A stretch of 64,000 nt of DNA from HK1 sp965202735 (GTDB lineage Bacteria > Pseudomonadota > Gammaproteobacteria > HK1): positions 2,666,001 to 2,730,000 of the forward strand of contig OZ241844.1 of assembly GCA_965202735.1 (NCBI GenBank), written 5' to 3'. Positions 11,624 through 21,391 of the stretch are shown here, one piece after another. Position 1 is the first letter of the stretch. Every line of letters begins with the position of its first letter. Made by a program: the position numbers and the translations under genes. The notes below the pieces were generated by a model, which saw only the letters and a list, made by a program, of their open reading frames with translations, was not told where the DNA came from and searched no databases.

Positions 11624-11894
11624 TGAACCATCCGCCCGACACCGCACACATCCCGCGACCCAGGCTGCCGCTCGCCCGCTACCGGGTGCGCTTTCGCGAG
11701 AGCGTTCCGGAAGGCGGCGCCCCGCTTCTGTCCGTCTGGCCCTGCTGTGGCTCGGTCAATGGACGCACTCGGGGAAAGGGTTGCTCTATGGGATCGGACG
11801 GTACGTACTGGAGCCGTTCGACGGAGATGGCGCGGTCTCCCTGCCGAACCGAGAGCCCTGGCCGGCACTGGCTGCGCTTCGAGTTCGGGCGTAG
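11624..11894 (+). pseudogene. cas6: Cas6 CRISPR endoribonuclease remnant (internally deleted)
   Basis: Two pieces of a Cas6-like protein sit side by side in different frames. The first frame starts with ATG at 11624 and reads LPLARYRVRFRES, typical of a RAMP/Cas6 N-terminus. From about 11730 the next frame reads LLWLGQWTHSGKGLLYGIGR and ends at the TAG at 11892-11894. This matches the glycine-rich C-terminal motif of Cas6, where G-x-GKG...G-x-GRY is usual. Cas6 is about 250-300 residues; here only about 80-90 codons remain, so most of the protein has been lost. Cas6 cuts pre-crRNA, so its loss would leave crRNA supply to another locus. Identification by motif only. Confidence 0.55.
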
Positions 11895-11909
11895 GGATAC
11901 GGCGATTCC

Positions 11910-13106
11910 ATGAAGTCACCGGAAGACCACCCTCGACGAATCCTGCTCGCCGTCACCGGGCTCTCTCCGCAGATCGTGACGGAGACCGTCTACTCGCTCG
12001 CAGTCGCAGCAGCGCCGCCGCGTCGGCGGTTCGTCCCGACCGAGATCCGGCTTGTCACCACCAGGGAAGGGGCCGAGCGCGCGAAGCTCTCACTTCTGCA
12101 CCCGGAGAGCGGCTGGTTCCACCGGCTGCGCGCCGACTACGCACTTCCGCCCATCGCGTTCGAGTCGGAGCACATCCACGTGCTGGAGGATGCCGGCGGG
12201 CGCCCGCTCTGCGACATTCGAACTCCCGAAGACAACACCCGCGCCGCCGACACCATCACCGAGGTGGTCCGCGAGCTGACCCGGGACGGCGAGAGTGCGC
12301 TGCACGTCTCCATCGCCGGCGGCCGCAAGACCATGGGGTTCTACCTCGGCTATGCGATGTCTCTGTACGGCCGCCCCCAGGACCGACTCTCGCACGTGCT
12401 GGTGAGCGCGCCCTACGAATCCCACCCGCAGTTCTTCTATCCGACCACCACGAGTCAGGTGATCTACACCCCGCCCCCGCACAACCGCCCCTACGACACC
12501 CGCGAGGCCACGGTGACTCTGGCGGAGATCCCCTTCGTGCGACTGCGCGAGGGACTGAACCCCAGCCTCATGGAAGGCACGGCGAGCTTCTCGGCCGCAG
12601 TTGCGGAGGCGCAGCGGGCTCTCCCGGCACTACGGCTCGCACTCGACCCGGACAATTGCATGGTGAGCGCCGGGGCCGAGTCGTTTTCGATGAGACCCGC
12701 ATACTTCGCGTTCTACTGGATGCTGGCGGAGCGGGCGCGACGGGGACAGCCCGGTGTGCATTGGAGCGAGGCCGGCATCGAGCAGGAGCTTCTCGGCTAT
12801 TACGGTCGCGTGGTGAACCCGGCGTCGGGAGACTACGAGCGGGCGGAGCGAGCGTATACCCGCGGGTTCGCTGCGGAGAACTTCAATCCGGTCAAGGCAC
12901 ACGTCAAGGGCGCACTGGAACGGCGCCTGGGCCGCTTTCGGGCGGCACCGTATCTCGTCAAGGCGCTGGAGCCCGTTCCGGGCACACGGTATCGTCGCTT
13001 CGGTCTGGACCTGCCGCCGGAGGTGATCCGGATTGCGGGCGGCAAGGTTGCCGACCCGGAAGATGCGGCCGGGAATCGGGACGATGATTCCGAGGAACAG
13101 GCGTGA
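11910..13106 (+). CDS. CRISPR-associated protein, NE0113/TIGR02584 family (CARF domain; Csm6-like/ring nuclease group)
   Basis: A 398-residue protein with an N-terminal CARF-like Rossmann domain. ILLAVTGLSPQIVTETVY opens it, and SIAGGRKTMGFYLGYA (about 134-149) is the nucleotide-binding GGRKTM motif. CARF domains bind cyclic oligoadenylate made by Cas10. Members of this family are annotated as ring nucleases that degrade the signal or as Csm6-like effectors. I do not see a clear R-x4-H HEPN site, which favours the ring-nuclease reading. The gene is intact, starts 16 bases after the cas6 remnant, and precedes cmr1. Confidence 0.8.
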   Translation: MKSPEDHPRRILLAVTGLSPQIVTETVYSLAVAAAPPRRRFVPTEIRLVTTREGAERAKLSLLHPESGWFHRLRADYALPPIAFESEHIHVLEDAGGRPLCDIRTPEDNTRAADTITEVVRELTRDGESALHVSIAGGRKTMGFYLGYAMSLYGRPQDRLSHVLVSAPYESHPQFFYPTTTSQVIYTPPPHNRPYDTREATVTLAEIPFVRLREGLNPSLMEGTASFSAAVAEAQRALPALRLALDPDNCMVSAGAESFSMRPAYFAFYWMLAERARRGQPGVHWSEAGIEQELLGYYGRVVNPASGDYERAERAYTRGFAAENFNPVKAHVKGALERRLGRFRAAPYLVKALEPVPGTRYRRFGLDLPPEVIRIAGGKVADPEDAAGNRDDDSEEQA

Positions 13107-13137
13107 TGCGGCGGATGCAATGATGCGGTGGACGCAA

Positions 13138-14343
13138 ATGAAGTACGAGGTCCGGTTCCTGACACCGGCCTTCCTCGGCAACGCCGAGCAGAGCGGCCAA
13201 TGGCGCACACCGCCGTTCAAGGCGTTGCTGCGGCAGTGGTGGAGGGTCGTGTGGGCGACGCGCCACGGATTCCCGGCAGACATCGAGGCGATGCGACGTG
13301 ACGAGGGCCGACTGTTCGGCAACGCGTGGCTCGACGGCGACTTCCGCAAGAGCGCCGTGCGGCTTCGGCTCGACAAGTGGGCGGAGGGTTTGGAGACGCA
13401 GGATCGGTGGGGCCGGCAGGAGGCCGATAGAGCATCGAAAGTGCATCACCCGGAGGTTCATCAACCCGTCGGACCATTGTTGTACATGGGCTATGGACCT
13501 CTTCATGACAAGAAAGCCCCCAGACAAGGCGGGCAAGGCCACGAGTACCCGACGGTCTTGAAGAGCAAGGCCGCCATTCAGGCAGGCGAGTCCGCAACCC
13601 TGTCGCTCGCGGCGCCCTCGTCGGCCATCGATGGCCTCGAGGCAGCGTTGGCGTTGATGAACGCCTACGGGACGCTCGGTGGCCGCAGCCGTAACGGGTG
13701 GGGCTCACTGGCCATCGAGCCGCTCGAAGGTGTGCCGTCACCGCAGCCCGACCGTCTCATCTCCGGGCAGGGAGACCGGGATGAAGCCTGTGGTCAGCGT
13801 GTCGTCCGCCCATTCCGACCATGGCGCGACGCACTGGAGCTCGACTGGCCGCACGTGATAGGCGCGGACGAAATCGGATCTCTGGTCTGGCGCACCGCGC
13901 AATCCTACGACGACTGGAAAGCACTGATGCGCGACCTCGCGGTTCTGAAGATCGGGCTCCGCACGATGTTCGTCTTCCCGAAGCCTCCCCACCAACGCCC
14001 ACTCGATCGGCACTGGCTGTCATACCCGGTGACAAGGCATGAAGTCCGGCAATGGAGCAAAAAACTGCGTCTCCCCAACAGCCTCCGGTTCAAGGTGCGC
14101 CCGGACAGGGCCGATCCATCGCGCCTGCGCGGCATCATTTTCCATGTCCCGTGTCTGCCGCCAGGCGATTTCAAACCCGATGCACAACAGATCCAGAAGG
14201 TTTGGGAGACGACCCATCGACTCCTCGACGAACTCACGTCCGCATCGAGCGGGCGGCGCTACCAAATGATTCGGGACAACACGCGAAGAGGAGAGCTGAA
14301 GCAAAGCCTGGACACCCTCGTTCTTGAGCGGATTCCGGAGTAA
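13138..14343 (+). CDS. cmr1: Type III-B CRISPR RAMP protein Cmr1
   Basis: A 401-residue RAMP protein. The N-terminus VRFLTPAFLGNAEQSG followed by PPFKALLRQWWR is the Cmr1 signature, and GTLGGRSRNGWGSL is the glycine-rich loop of the first RAMP fold. Cmr1 caps the 3' end of the crRNA in the Cmr effector complex. Four in-frame ATGs lie at 13114-13138. I chose 13138 because MKYEVRF is the family's normal opening and a GGTGGA lies six bases upstream; 13120 would add six residues. Four bases separate it from cas10. Confidence 0.85.
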   Translation: MKYEVRFLTPAFLGNAEQSGQWRTPPFKALLRQWWRVVWATRHGFPADIEAMRRDEGRLFGNAWLDGDFRKSAVRLRLDKWAEGLETQDRWGRQEADRASKVHHPEVHQPVGPLLYMGYGPLHDKKAPRQGGQGHEYPTVLKSKAAIQAGESATLSLAAPSSAIDGLEAALALMNAYGTLGGRSRNGWGSLAIEPLEGVPSPQPDRLISGQGDRDEACGQRVVRPFRPWRDALELDWPHVIGADEIGSLVWRTAQSYDDWKALMRDLAVLKIGLRTMFVFPKPPHQRPLDRHWLSYPVTRHEVRQWSKKLRLPNSLRFKVRPDRADPSRLRGIIFHVPCLPPGDFKPDAQQIQKVWETTHRLLDELTSASSGRRYQMIRDNTRRGELKQSLDTLVLERIPE

Positions 14344-14346
14344 CCG

Positions 14347-17300
14347 ATGGCCGACGACACGTTCTGGCAGACCAAGCTCCACGCCCGACTGCACGATCCG
14401 GCGGAGAAGGCGCTGGTGCTGCTGCGCGACCCGGCGGGACACGAGGGCGGCACATCGCGGGCGCTGCATCGGCTGCTTGGCCTCGAGGCCGTTCCGGAAT
14501 CCGGTTCTCTGGCGCCGGACAGCCGGGACATGCTCGGCTCTGCCGTGTCCGGGGACGGCGTGCCGGTCGACATGTACCGGACGGTCCGGCGGGCGGACTG
14601 GTGGGCATCCGCCGCCGACCGCCCGCAGTGGCCGATGGAGGAGGTCGCGACGAGTAGCGGCGGAAGCAGAAAGGTCGCCGACTGGGCTCAGGTGCGCTGG
14701 ACCCGGCAACCGACGCTGATTCACCCCCTGACCGGTCACGCCCTCGATCTGAAATCCCTCTCGGACACCGACTTCCACGACATAAAGGAACGCAGTCGCG
14801 AACACTTCGAACGTCTCATCGTCAGGGGCCGAGACGGCGTGGAAGTCGATTGGCGGCGGACTCTGCTCACGTACTGGCGTTTCGGCCCCGAGCTTCGCGA
14901 AGACGAGGACAACGGCACGCTCGGCGAGCTATAGCCGCTGCTGCCGGCCGACACCCGGGTTCCGGACCATTCCATCTGGGATCATCTGGATCTGGTATCC
15001 GCCTTCTCCGGCGCCTTCGCCCGCGACCCGGACGGAGATGCCGCCCTGCTCGCGCTCTCCATCGGCCCGGTCCAGAGCTTCATCGCCGCGGCACGCACTA
15101 CCTCCGACCTGTGGGCCGGCTCGCACCTGCTGGCGCAGTTGTCATGGGAAGCGATGAAGGTGGTATGCGAGCGCCTTGGCCCCGACGCCGTTCTGTTCCC
15201 CCGTCTGCGCGGGATCCCGCAAGTGGATGTGTGGATGCGCGATGAATGCGGGCTGCCGGAGGATCGGTTCAACGATTGCGAGTGGACGCAGCGTGCCACC
15301 GACGACAATCCCCTCTTTTCGGCCGCGCTGCCGAACCGGTTCGTCGCCGTCGTCCCCGCAAGCGGTGCCCGCAAGATTGCCGGTGAGGTCGAGGCACGGA
15401 TACGTTCCTGGCTGCAGTCGCTCGGCGCCGAGGTCGTGGACCGACTTCTCGAGGCGGCCGGCAGTCGGAACGAGACCGATCCCCGCGACGATTTGGTGCA
15501 CGCCTACAGGCAGATGCGTGATCAGCTCGAAGGCTTTCCCGAGGTGCATTGGGCGGCCGTACCGTTCTCGCTGATCCAGCCGCGCAACCGTAGCCGGCAG
15601 ACGGACCTCGACACCTCGGCGCTCCGCTGTGCAATGGCGCCGTTCTTCGGCGCAACGCCCGGTGCGCCTTGCGGCTTCCTCAATTCGTCGGCGTGGAGAG
15701 TTCTGCAGAAGGAGTGCCGCTGGGACGACCGCACGACATTCTTCGCCCCGAATCCGGGCGTCCTGTACCCGGCAGTCTACGACCTCGCCGAACGGGTGCT
15801 GGCCGCAGCCAAGGCGGTGCGTCCGTTTCGGCAGACCGAGCAGCACGGCTGGCGTTGCTCGCTGACCGGTGAAACGGAGTGGCTCACGACCGATCCCCGC
15901 CAGCTCGAACACCGCCAGCGCGCGGATACACTGTGGACGAAGGTTGCGGCAGAGAATCCGGCCTGGGCCAGGAAGGGCGAACACTTGGGTGCGCTCCCGG
16001 CGATCAAACGGCTCTGGCCCACCCTGTTCGCGGAGAAAGTGGCGAAGGCAGCGCGCCCAGAGCAAGACAGGGCGGACCGCTTCGTCGTCTCGACCCATAC
16101 GATGGCGATGGCCGGGAATCTGCAACGGCTCCACAAAGCCCTCCAGTCCCAGCCGAATAAGCGCGGCTCTCTGGAAACAATCGTCGAGCGCGATCGTGCA
16201 CCGGCACTACCCCGCTCCCTGGTGCACCTGCAACGCTCCCTCGCCGCGCGCGTCCCCGCCGCCCTGGGCCGGCTCCGAGACTCCGACGACAGCGAGAAGG
16301 ACCTGCAACGACTGGAACAGATCATCAAGGATCTGCTCGGACACAAACCGGAAGCCTACTATGCCCTGGTGCTGCTCGACGGCGACAATATGGGCCGCAT
16401 CCTGTCCGGCGACGAGCACTTCGCCATCTCCTATCGGGACAGCTTCCATCCCGCAGTGCAAATCGGCTTCGATGAACATGCGAGGAACAACCTGCAGATT
16501 GGGGAGTACGGCGACCGGAAGCGGGCGATGTCTCCCAACCGGCATCTCGCCATTTCGGCCGCACTCAACGACTTCGCCCTGCGGGTGGTACCGGAAATCG
16601 TCGAAGTCGAGCACCGTGGCCGCGTGATCTACGCGGGCGGCGACGACGTGATGGCGATGTTGCCGGTAGCCGATCTCCTCTCTGTCATGCGTCGTCTGCG
16701 CCATGCATACAGCGGCACCGCTCTGGAGGGCCAGCAGACGACTTGGCGAGACGCGCGTCAGGGGAGAAAGCTCGTATGCAAGGACGGCTTCGCGTACCTG
16801 CCGGGCCGCGCGTACAGGCCGGGACGGCTGATGCGCCTGATGGGCGGCGCCACCGCCAGTTGCGGCGCCGTGATCGTCCACTACCAGACACCGCTTGTCG
16901 CCGCCATGCGTGAGCTTCGCGCCGCGGAGCAGTGCGCGAAGAACGAAGGTGACCGGAACGCCTTCAGCCTCACCGTGCTCAAGCGCTCCGGTGGGGCGCT
17001 CGAGCTGACCGCCAAATGGGACGATGCAATCGAGCTTCTGGAGAACCTTTGCAAGTTTCTCGCCGAGCCCGATGTGTCACGGCGTGCGGTGCATCACAGC
17101 CTCGTTTGGCTCCGGGACCTTCCCCGGGATGCCGAAACCGAAATGACGGGTACCCTGCTCGGTCATCAGTTCGCCCGGCAGACGGCGAACAACGAGATCC
17201 TGAGTCGCCACGATGTGCCGGGACTGGCGCGCCGCCTTGCGGAACTCGCGGCCACCTGCAAACAACCCGGACAGTGGCTCGAGACATTTCTGAGCACCGC

Positions 17301-17379
17301 CGATTTCCTCGCTCGCGAAGTGCGGCGTCCCATTGCGAATGCGCCGGCCGACCGCGCCACCGATGACATGGTGCCGTGA
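14347..17379 (+). pseudogene. cmr2: Cas10/Cmr2 with a single in-frame amber stop
   Basis: The large subunit of the Cmr complex, about 1010 codons, read in one frame apart from TAG at 14932-14934 (codon 196). The N-terminal HD nuclease signature LHDP is at residues 16-17. After the stop, the same frame continues without a break as LLPADTRVPDHSIWDHLD and LALSIGPVQSFIAAARTTSD, the Cmr2-defining segment. The two palm domains are intact: DGDN at about 678 and the cyclase motif GGDD at about 764 (16636-16647), which makes cyclic oligoadenylate. In homologues as I remember them, a Trp follows GELxx at this spot, so TAG may be TGG with one changed base. As it stands, the gene yields an HD fragment and, only by reinitiation or readthrough, the rest. 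Confidence 0.85.
14932..14934 (+). other. In-frame TAG interrupting cas10
   Basis: The codons on both sides (GGC GAG CTA before, CCG CTG CTG CCG GCC GAC after) belong to one continuous Cas10 frame. A single G-to-A change from TGG would create this stop. No obvious ribosome-binding site and ATG follow closely. The next plausible in-frame start is TTG at 15139, some 200 bases later and inside conserved sequence. Confidence 0.85.
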
Positions 17380-18565
17380 TGAGCGCCCGGCACCACTTCA
17401 TCGAACCGCTGGACGTTCTCTTCCTGCGCGGCAACAAGCTGTTCGGCGATCCCGGCAGCTTCGGCGAGAGTCTGATGCCGCCGTGGCCATCGGTGGCGGC
17501 AGGCGCCCTTCGTTCCGCGCTCCTCGTACACAAGGGCGTCGACCTCGCCCGCTACGAGGCGGGTGAAGTCGACGATCCGGATCTCGGCACACCCGCCCGG
17601 CCGGGCGCCTTCACACTGACCGCGTTTCACTTGGCCAGGCGGGGTCGGGATGCCGAAGACGACAGTCGCATCGAGCCATTGTTCCAGCCGCCTGCCGATC
17701 TCGGCATCCGCAAACGGGACGACGGCGAGCTCGAAGTCGGTGCGTTACGCCCTCGCCGACACGATGCCGCCATCCTTTGCTCGCGCGCGACGGCGTCCCT
17801 CGCGGTACTGGCCGAGCAGGCGCGCGGGAAGCCGACGAGCGGGCTGTGGCTGACCGCAGCGGGATGGAGGCAGTATCTCGACGGTGGCGAAGTCGGTTCG
17901 CGCACATGTCTCGTGCCGAGCGCCTCCCTCTGGAGTATGGAAACCCGGGTCGGAGTGGGCCTCGATCCCGCGCGGCGGCGTTCGGGGGACGGTCAGATCT
18001 TCAGCATGCAGGCGGTGACGCTGCGGAAGATCGAGCATGGCGAGGTCGATGCGAAACGCTTCGATGTCGGCTTTCTCGCCGAGACCGTCGGCGCGCGACT
18101 TCCCGAGTCCCTGGTGTTGCGCTTCGGCGGCGATGGCCGTGCGGCGGTTGCGACGCAAGTCGAGGCGGCTCTGCCGGAGGCTCGCTATGACAGCCTTGCA
18201 TCTGCAGGGCGCTGTCGGATGATCCTGACCACGCCGGGCCTGTTCAGGAGCGGATGGAAGCCGACCGGCGTCACCGGCGAAGGAACGGACTTGCGCTTCG
18301 ACCTGCACGGCGTGCGTGCGCGCCTCGTCTGCGCCGCGGTGCCGCGGGCCGAAGTCGTCTCGGGCTTCGACCTCGCGAAACGGCGTCCGAAGCCTGCCCA
18401 GCGCGTTGCGCCGACCGGCAGCGTGTACTGCTGGAAGACATCGAGGCCACCCCGACTGCGCTTCGCAACCTTGCCACACGCGGCCTGTGGTCCGATTCCG
18501 CGGAGAATGCCACCAGACGCGCCGAAGGGTTCAATCGCATCGCCCTCGGCGCTTGGCCGTCATAG
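17379..18565 (+). pseudogene. cmr3: Type III-B CRISPR RAMP protein Cmr3, one-base frameshift
   Basis: Begins at the ATG overlapping the cas10 stop (TGATG). It reads as Cmr3 (IEPLDVLFLRGNKLFGDPGS, PPWPSVAAGALRSALL) to about codon 350. There, at about 18428-18432, the frame moves by one base: APTGSVY continues in the other frame as LLEDIEATPTALRNLATRGL and ends FNRIALGAW at TAG 18563-18565. Restoring one base (TACTG-CTGGAA read as TAC TGG CTG GAA) gives a normal-length Cmr3 whose stop sits just before cmr4. Left uncorrected, the first frame runs to 18824 into cmr4 as unrelated sequence. Cmr3 with Cmr2 binds the 5' handle of the crRNA. Confidence 0.82.
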
Positions 18566-18574
18566 GAAGCCACC

Positions 18575-19477
18575 ATGTTCGAGAAACAGGCAGTCGTATT
18601 TCTCTACGCGGTCAGCCCGGTCCACATGGGCGCGGGATCCGCCACCGGGATCATCGACAACCCGATCCAGCGCGAGCGCCACACAGGCCACCCGTGCTTC
18701 GCCGGCTCCGGCATCAAGGGGGCGGTGCGGCATGGCTTCGAGGCTCTGGGCGGTGACCCCGCCATCGTCGACCGCATCTTTGGCCCGGCATCGCAGAGCG
18801 GCGACCTGCACGCCGGCGCCGTGAGCTTTGGCGACGGGCAGTTGGTGGTGTTCCCGGTACGCTGCCTGAAGAATGGCTACGTGTACGCCACATGCCCGCA
18901 GGCGCTGGCCCGGGCGAAACGGCTGCTGCGCCAGGCCGGCGCCGGAGCGGAGTGGGAGATTCCCACCGACGTCCCTGAAGGACGCTGCGCCGTGCACAAT
19001 CCCGACCTGTTGTCGAAGGAGAAGCTGCATCTGGAGGCGTTCGAGTACGAGGCTGGCGTGCAGGCTGCGAGACTGGCGGCGCTGGCCGGGGATCTGGCCG
19101 AACGGGCGATCCCCGACACCGACGGCTACGGCTTCTTCCGCGAAAAGCTCTCCAGGGATCTGGTCGTCCTCTCCGATACCGACTTCGCCTACTTCGCCGA
19201 GCACGCGACCGTCGTCGAGCCCCATGTCCGTATCAACGACAAGACGGGAACGGCCGACGACCGCGGCCTGTTCTACACGGAAAACCTGCCTCCGGAGTCG
19301 CTGATGATCGCGCCGCTGCTCGTAAGCCGGACCCGGACAGGGAGACAGGACGGCTGTGAGATGAAGGCCGAAGGAGTCCTGCAGGAGATCAGGAATGTCA
19401 TCGACGGCAGGATGCTCCAGATCGGCGGCGACGCCACGACCGGGCGCGGTCTGGTCATTGCGCGCATACAAGGGTGA
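18575..19477 (+). CDS. cmr4: Type III-B CRISPR RAMP protein Cmr4
   Basis: An intact 300-residue backbone subunit. VHMGAGSATGIIDNPIQRE is the defining motif; Asp28 in IIDNPI corresponds to the catalytic Asp that cuts target RNA every six bases. The C-terminal IGGDATTGRGLV is the RAMP glycine-rich loop. Cmr4 polymerises along the crRNA. It begins ten bases after the corrected cmr3 stop, and its own stop overlaps the GTGA of cmr5. Confidence 0.93.
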   Translation: MFEKQAVVFLYAVSPVHMGAGSATGIIDNPIQRERHTGHPCFAGSGIKGAVRHGFEALGGDPAIVDRIFGPASQSGDLHAGAVSFGDGQLVVFPVRCLKNGYVYATCPQALARAKRLLRQAGAGAEWEIPTDVPEGRCAVHNPDLLSKEKLHLEAFEYEAGVQAARLAALAGDLAERAIPDTDGYGFFREKLSRDLVVLSDTDFAYFAEHATVVEPHVRINDKTGTADDRGLFYTENLPPESLMIAPLLVSRTRTGRQDGCEMKAEGVLQEIRNVIDGRMLQIGGDATTGRGLVIARIQG

Positions 19478-19482
19478 CAGCG

Positions 19483-19836
19483 ATGGCGAACGAGACGCTG
19501 GAACAGAAACGCGCCCGGGATGCCTGGGAGCGATGCGCAAGCTACAGGAAAGAACACGTGAACCTCGCCAAGGCCCTGCCCGCACTCGTCATGAACAGCG
19601 GCCTCATGCAGGTAATGGCGTTCCTGCAGGAGAAAGGCGACCAACACGACAAGGTGGGCGCCGATCTCAGGGAATGGCTCGCCGGACGCTTCGCCTTCGT
19701 CGAACCAGACTTCAACGCATTCATGGACGGGCTGCTGAGAGCGGAGCCGCACGAGTATCAGGCCATCACGACCGAGGCGTTCGCGTGGCTCAAGTGGCTA
19801 CGGCAGATGGCTGCGGCCCGTCAGAAGGGTGGGTGA
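19483..19836 (+). CDS. cmr5: Type III-B CRISPR protein Cmr5
   Basis: A 117-residue, mostly helical small subunit: LEQKRARDAWERC near the start and LVMNSGLMQVMAFLQEKG in the middle are typical of Cmr5. It packs against Cmr4 along the complex. Start taken at ATG 19483; a GTG at 19474 overlapping the cmr4 stop is an equally possible start and adds three residues. It ends two bases before the cmr6 ATG. Confidence 0.9.
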   Translation: MANETLEQKRARDAWERCASYRKEHVNLAKALPALVMNSGLMQVMAFLQEKGDQHDKVGADLREWLAGRFAFVEPDFNAFMDGLLRAEPHEYQAITTEAFAWLKWLRQMAAARQKGG

Positions 19837-19837
19837 C

Positions 19838-21271
19838 ATGCCGGTCGCAGCCATTCCCCGGTATCTCGGAGCCGACTTTGGAAGCGCCTCGGCAGCGCTC
19901 CGTTTCGGAATGTATCTGAAGCTGTGGGGAGTCGATTCCCGGACAGGGAGGCCCCTGTGGAAAACTCACGACGTGAATTATCGCCAAGCAGGCAGGGAGC
20001 GAAAAGAACGGCGGTTCGAGGACGAGAACAAGTCCCCGGCATTGAAGTCGGCGGCGGAGCTCAACGAATCCGACAGGCAAGCGATGGCCGCGCTCTCAAG
20101 GCGGCAGCAGGCAGTCTTCCAGACGGTGGCAGGGGACGCAGGACTGGAGCTGATCGCAAGGTCCGTCGCCCCGTTCACGACCGGACTCGGCAACGAACAC
20201 CCTCTCGAGAACGGCTTCTCGTTCCTGAACCCGTACGGTCTCCCCTATCTGCCCGGCAGCGGGGTCAAGGGCGTTGTGCGCCGGGCGGCGGAAGAGCTGA
20301 CGCATCGCGACTTCTTCGAGAACGACAGCGGCTGGACGCTGCCGGCGATCTGGCACCTGTTCGGATTCGAACGGTGGACGGAGCCGAGCGATAAGAACGA
20401 CCAGACTGAATGGAAGGAATGGGTGGATGGATTCGCCGTGGGTCCGGAAGAGGTCCGAGCGTATCTGGATGCGGTACTCGACGACGCATCCACATCCGGC
20501 AAGAAGCTCAGAAAGAGCATTCTGGATGCGCCAGATCCCTGGCGCGCACTGCTGTGCGAACGGCAACTGCACGTGCGCGGCGCCCTGGAGTTCTGGGATG
20601 TCGTCCCGCAGGTCGACCGAAAGAAAGCTCTCGGCATCGAGATCATGACGCCGCATCACTCGCACTACTACCAGGCACGAGGGCATGTCGGCAGCAAGTC
20701 GCCGCACGACTCCGGCCAGCCGAACCCCATCAGCTTCCTGACCGTGCCGCCCGATGCCGGCTTCACCTTCCGCGTCCGATGCGATCGTGGACGTCTCCGG
20801 TATGCTCCGGAGCTGGCAACCGGCGACCACTGGAAAGCACTTCTGCGAGCGGCATTCGATCACGCGTTCGAGTGGCTCGGCTTCGGCGCGAAGACGGCGG
20901 TTGGCTATGGCGCCATGAGACGCGACCGCCAAGCCGAAGATCAGGCAGCCCGGAAGCGCGACGAAGCGGAGCGAACCGCTCGGGAGACCAGGGAACGCGA
21001 GAAACGGCTGGCTGCGCTGAGCCCGGTCGAGCGGACGATCGAGGAAATCCTCGATAGCCGTAGGGACAAGAGTGCGCCGGAAATCAGCGCGATCCTGAAG
21101 GAAGTCGAAAACGGTCGGTGGGACGGCGCCGAAAAGGTCGAGGCGGCGCGCTGGCTCAAGAGCAGGATGCAGGAAGCCGGACGATGGAAAGAGTGCAGCA
21201 AGAAGAAGAACCCGGACAAGGACAAGAATCATCAAGCCACTCTTCGCGTCATGAGCTGGCTGGAGTCGTGA
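19838..21271 (+). CDS. cmr6: Type III-B CRISPR RAMP protein Cmr6
   Basis: A 477-residue RAMP subunit that closes the 3' end of the Cmr complex. Key segments are LIARSVAPFTTGLGNEHPLE, GLPYLPGSGVKGVVRRAAEE (the family's strongest motif), IEIMTPHHSHYY and FGAKTAVGYG. The last ~120 residues are an Arg/Glu/Lys-rich helical extension after the RAMP core, making it longer than many Cmr6 proteins. Start ATG at 19838, just after cmr5. A ~120-base gap follows before the next CRISPR gene, unlike the overlapping starts elsewhere in the operon. Confidence 0.92.
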   Translation: MPVAAIPRYLGADFGSASAALRFGMYLKLWGVDSRTGRPLWKTHDVNYRQAGRERKERRFEDENKSPALKSAAELNESDRQAMAALSRRQQAVFQTVAGDAGLELIARSVAPFTTGLGNEHPLENGFSFLNPYGLPYLPGSGVKGVVRRAAEELTHRDFFENDSGWTLPAIWHLFGFERWTEPSDKNDQTEWKEWVDGFAVGPEEVRAYLDAVLDDASTSGKKLRKSILDAPDPWRALLCERQLHVRGALEFWDVVPQVDRKKALGIEIMTPHHSHYYQARGHVGSKSPHDSGQPNPISFLTVPPDAGFTFRVRCDRGRLRYAPELATGDHWKALLRAAFDHAFEWLGFGAKTAVGYGAMRRDRQAEDQAARKRDEAERTARETREREKRLAALSPVERTIEEILDSRRDKSAPEISAILKEVENGRWDGAEKVEAARWLKSRMQEAGRWKECSKKKNPDKDKNHQATLRVMSWLES

Positions 21272-21391
21272 GGCAAATTGGTCCCGATGCCGTTTGGAGA
21301 GTGATCGAAAAGATCATCTCGAAAGGGACTTGCCCGAATCGACGGCTGCGATCGAGCGTATGGCCCGCGATTCATCAACGGGGGATTCGTA

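Noticed and set aside
13738..14013. Minus-strand frames inside cmr1-cas10
   Set aside because: No family resemblance, and the plus strand is fully accounted for by Cmr proteins.
14347..17379. Two separate genes for Cas10 (an HD protein and a palm protein)
   Set aside because: The frame is continuous across the TAG, no start with a ribosome-binding site follows it, and the next candidate start lies inside conserved sequence.
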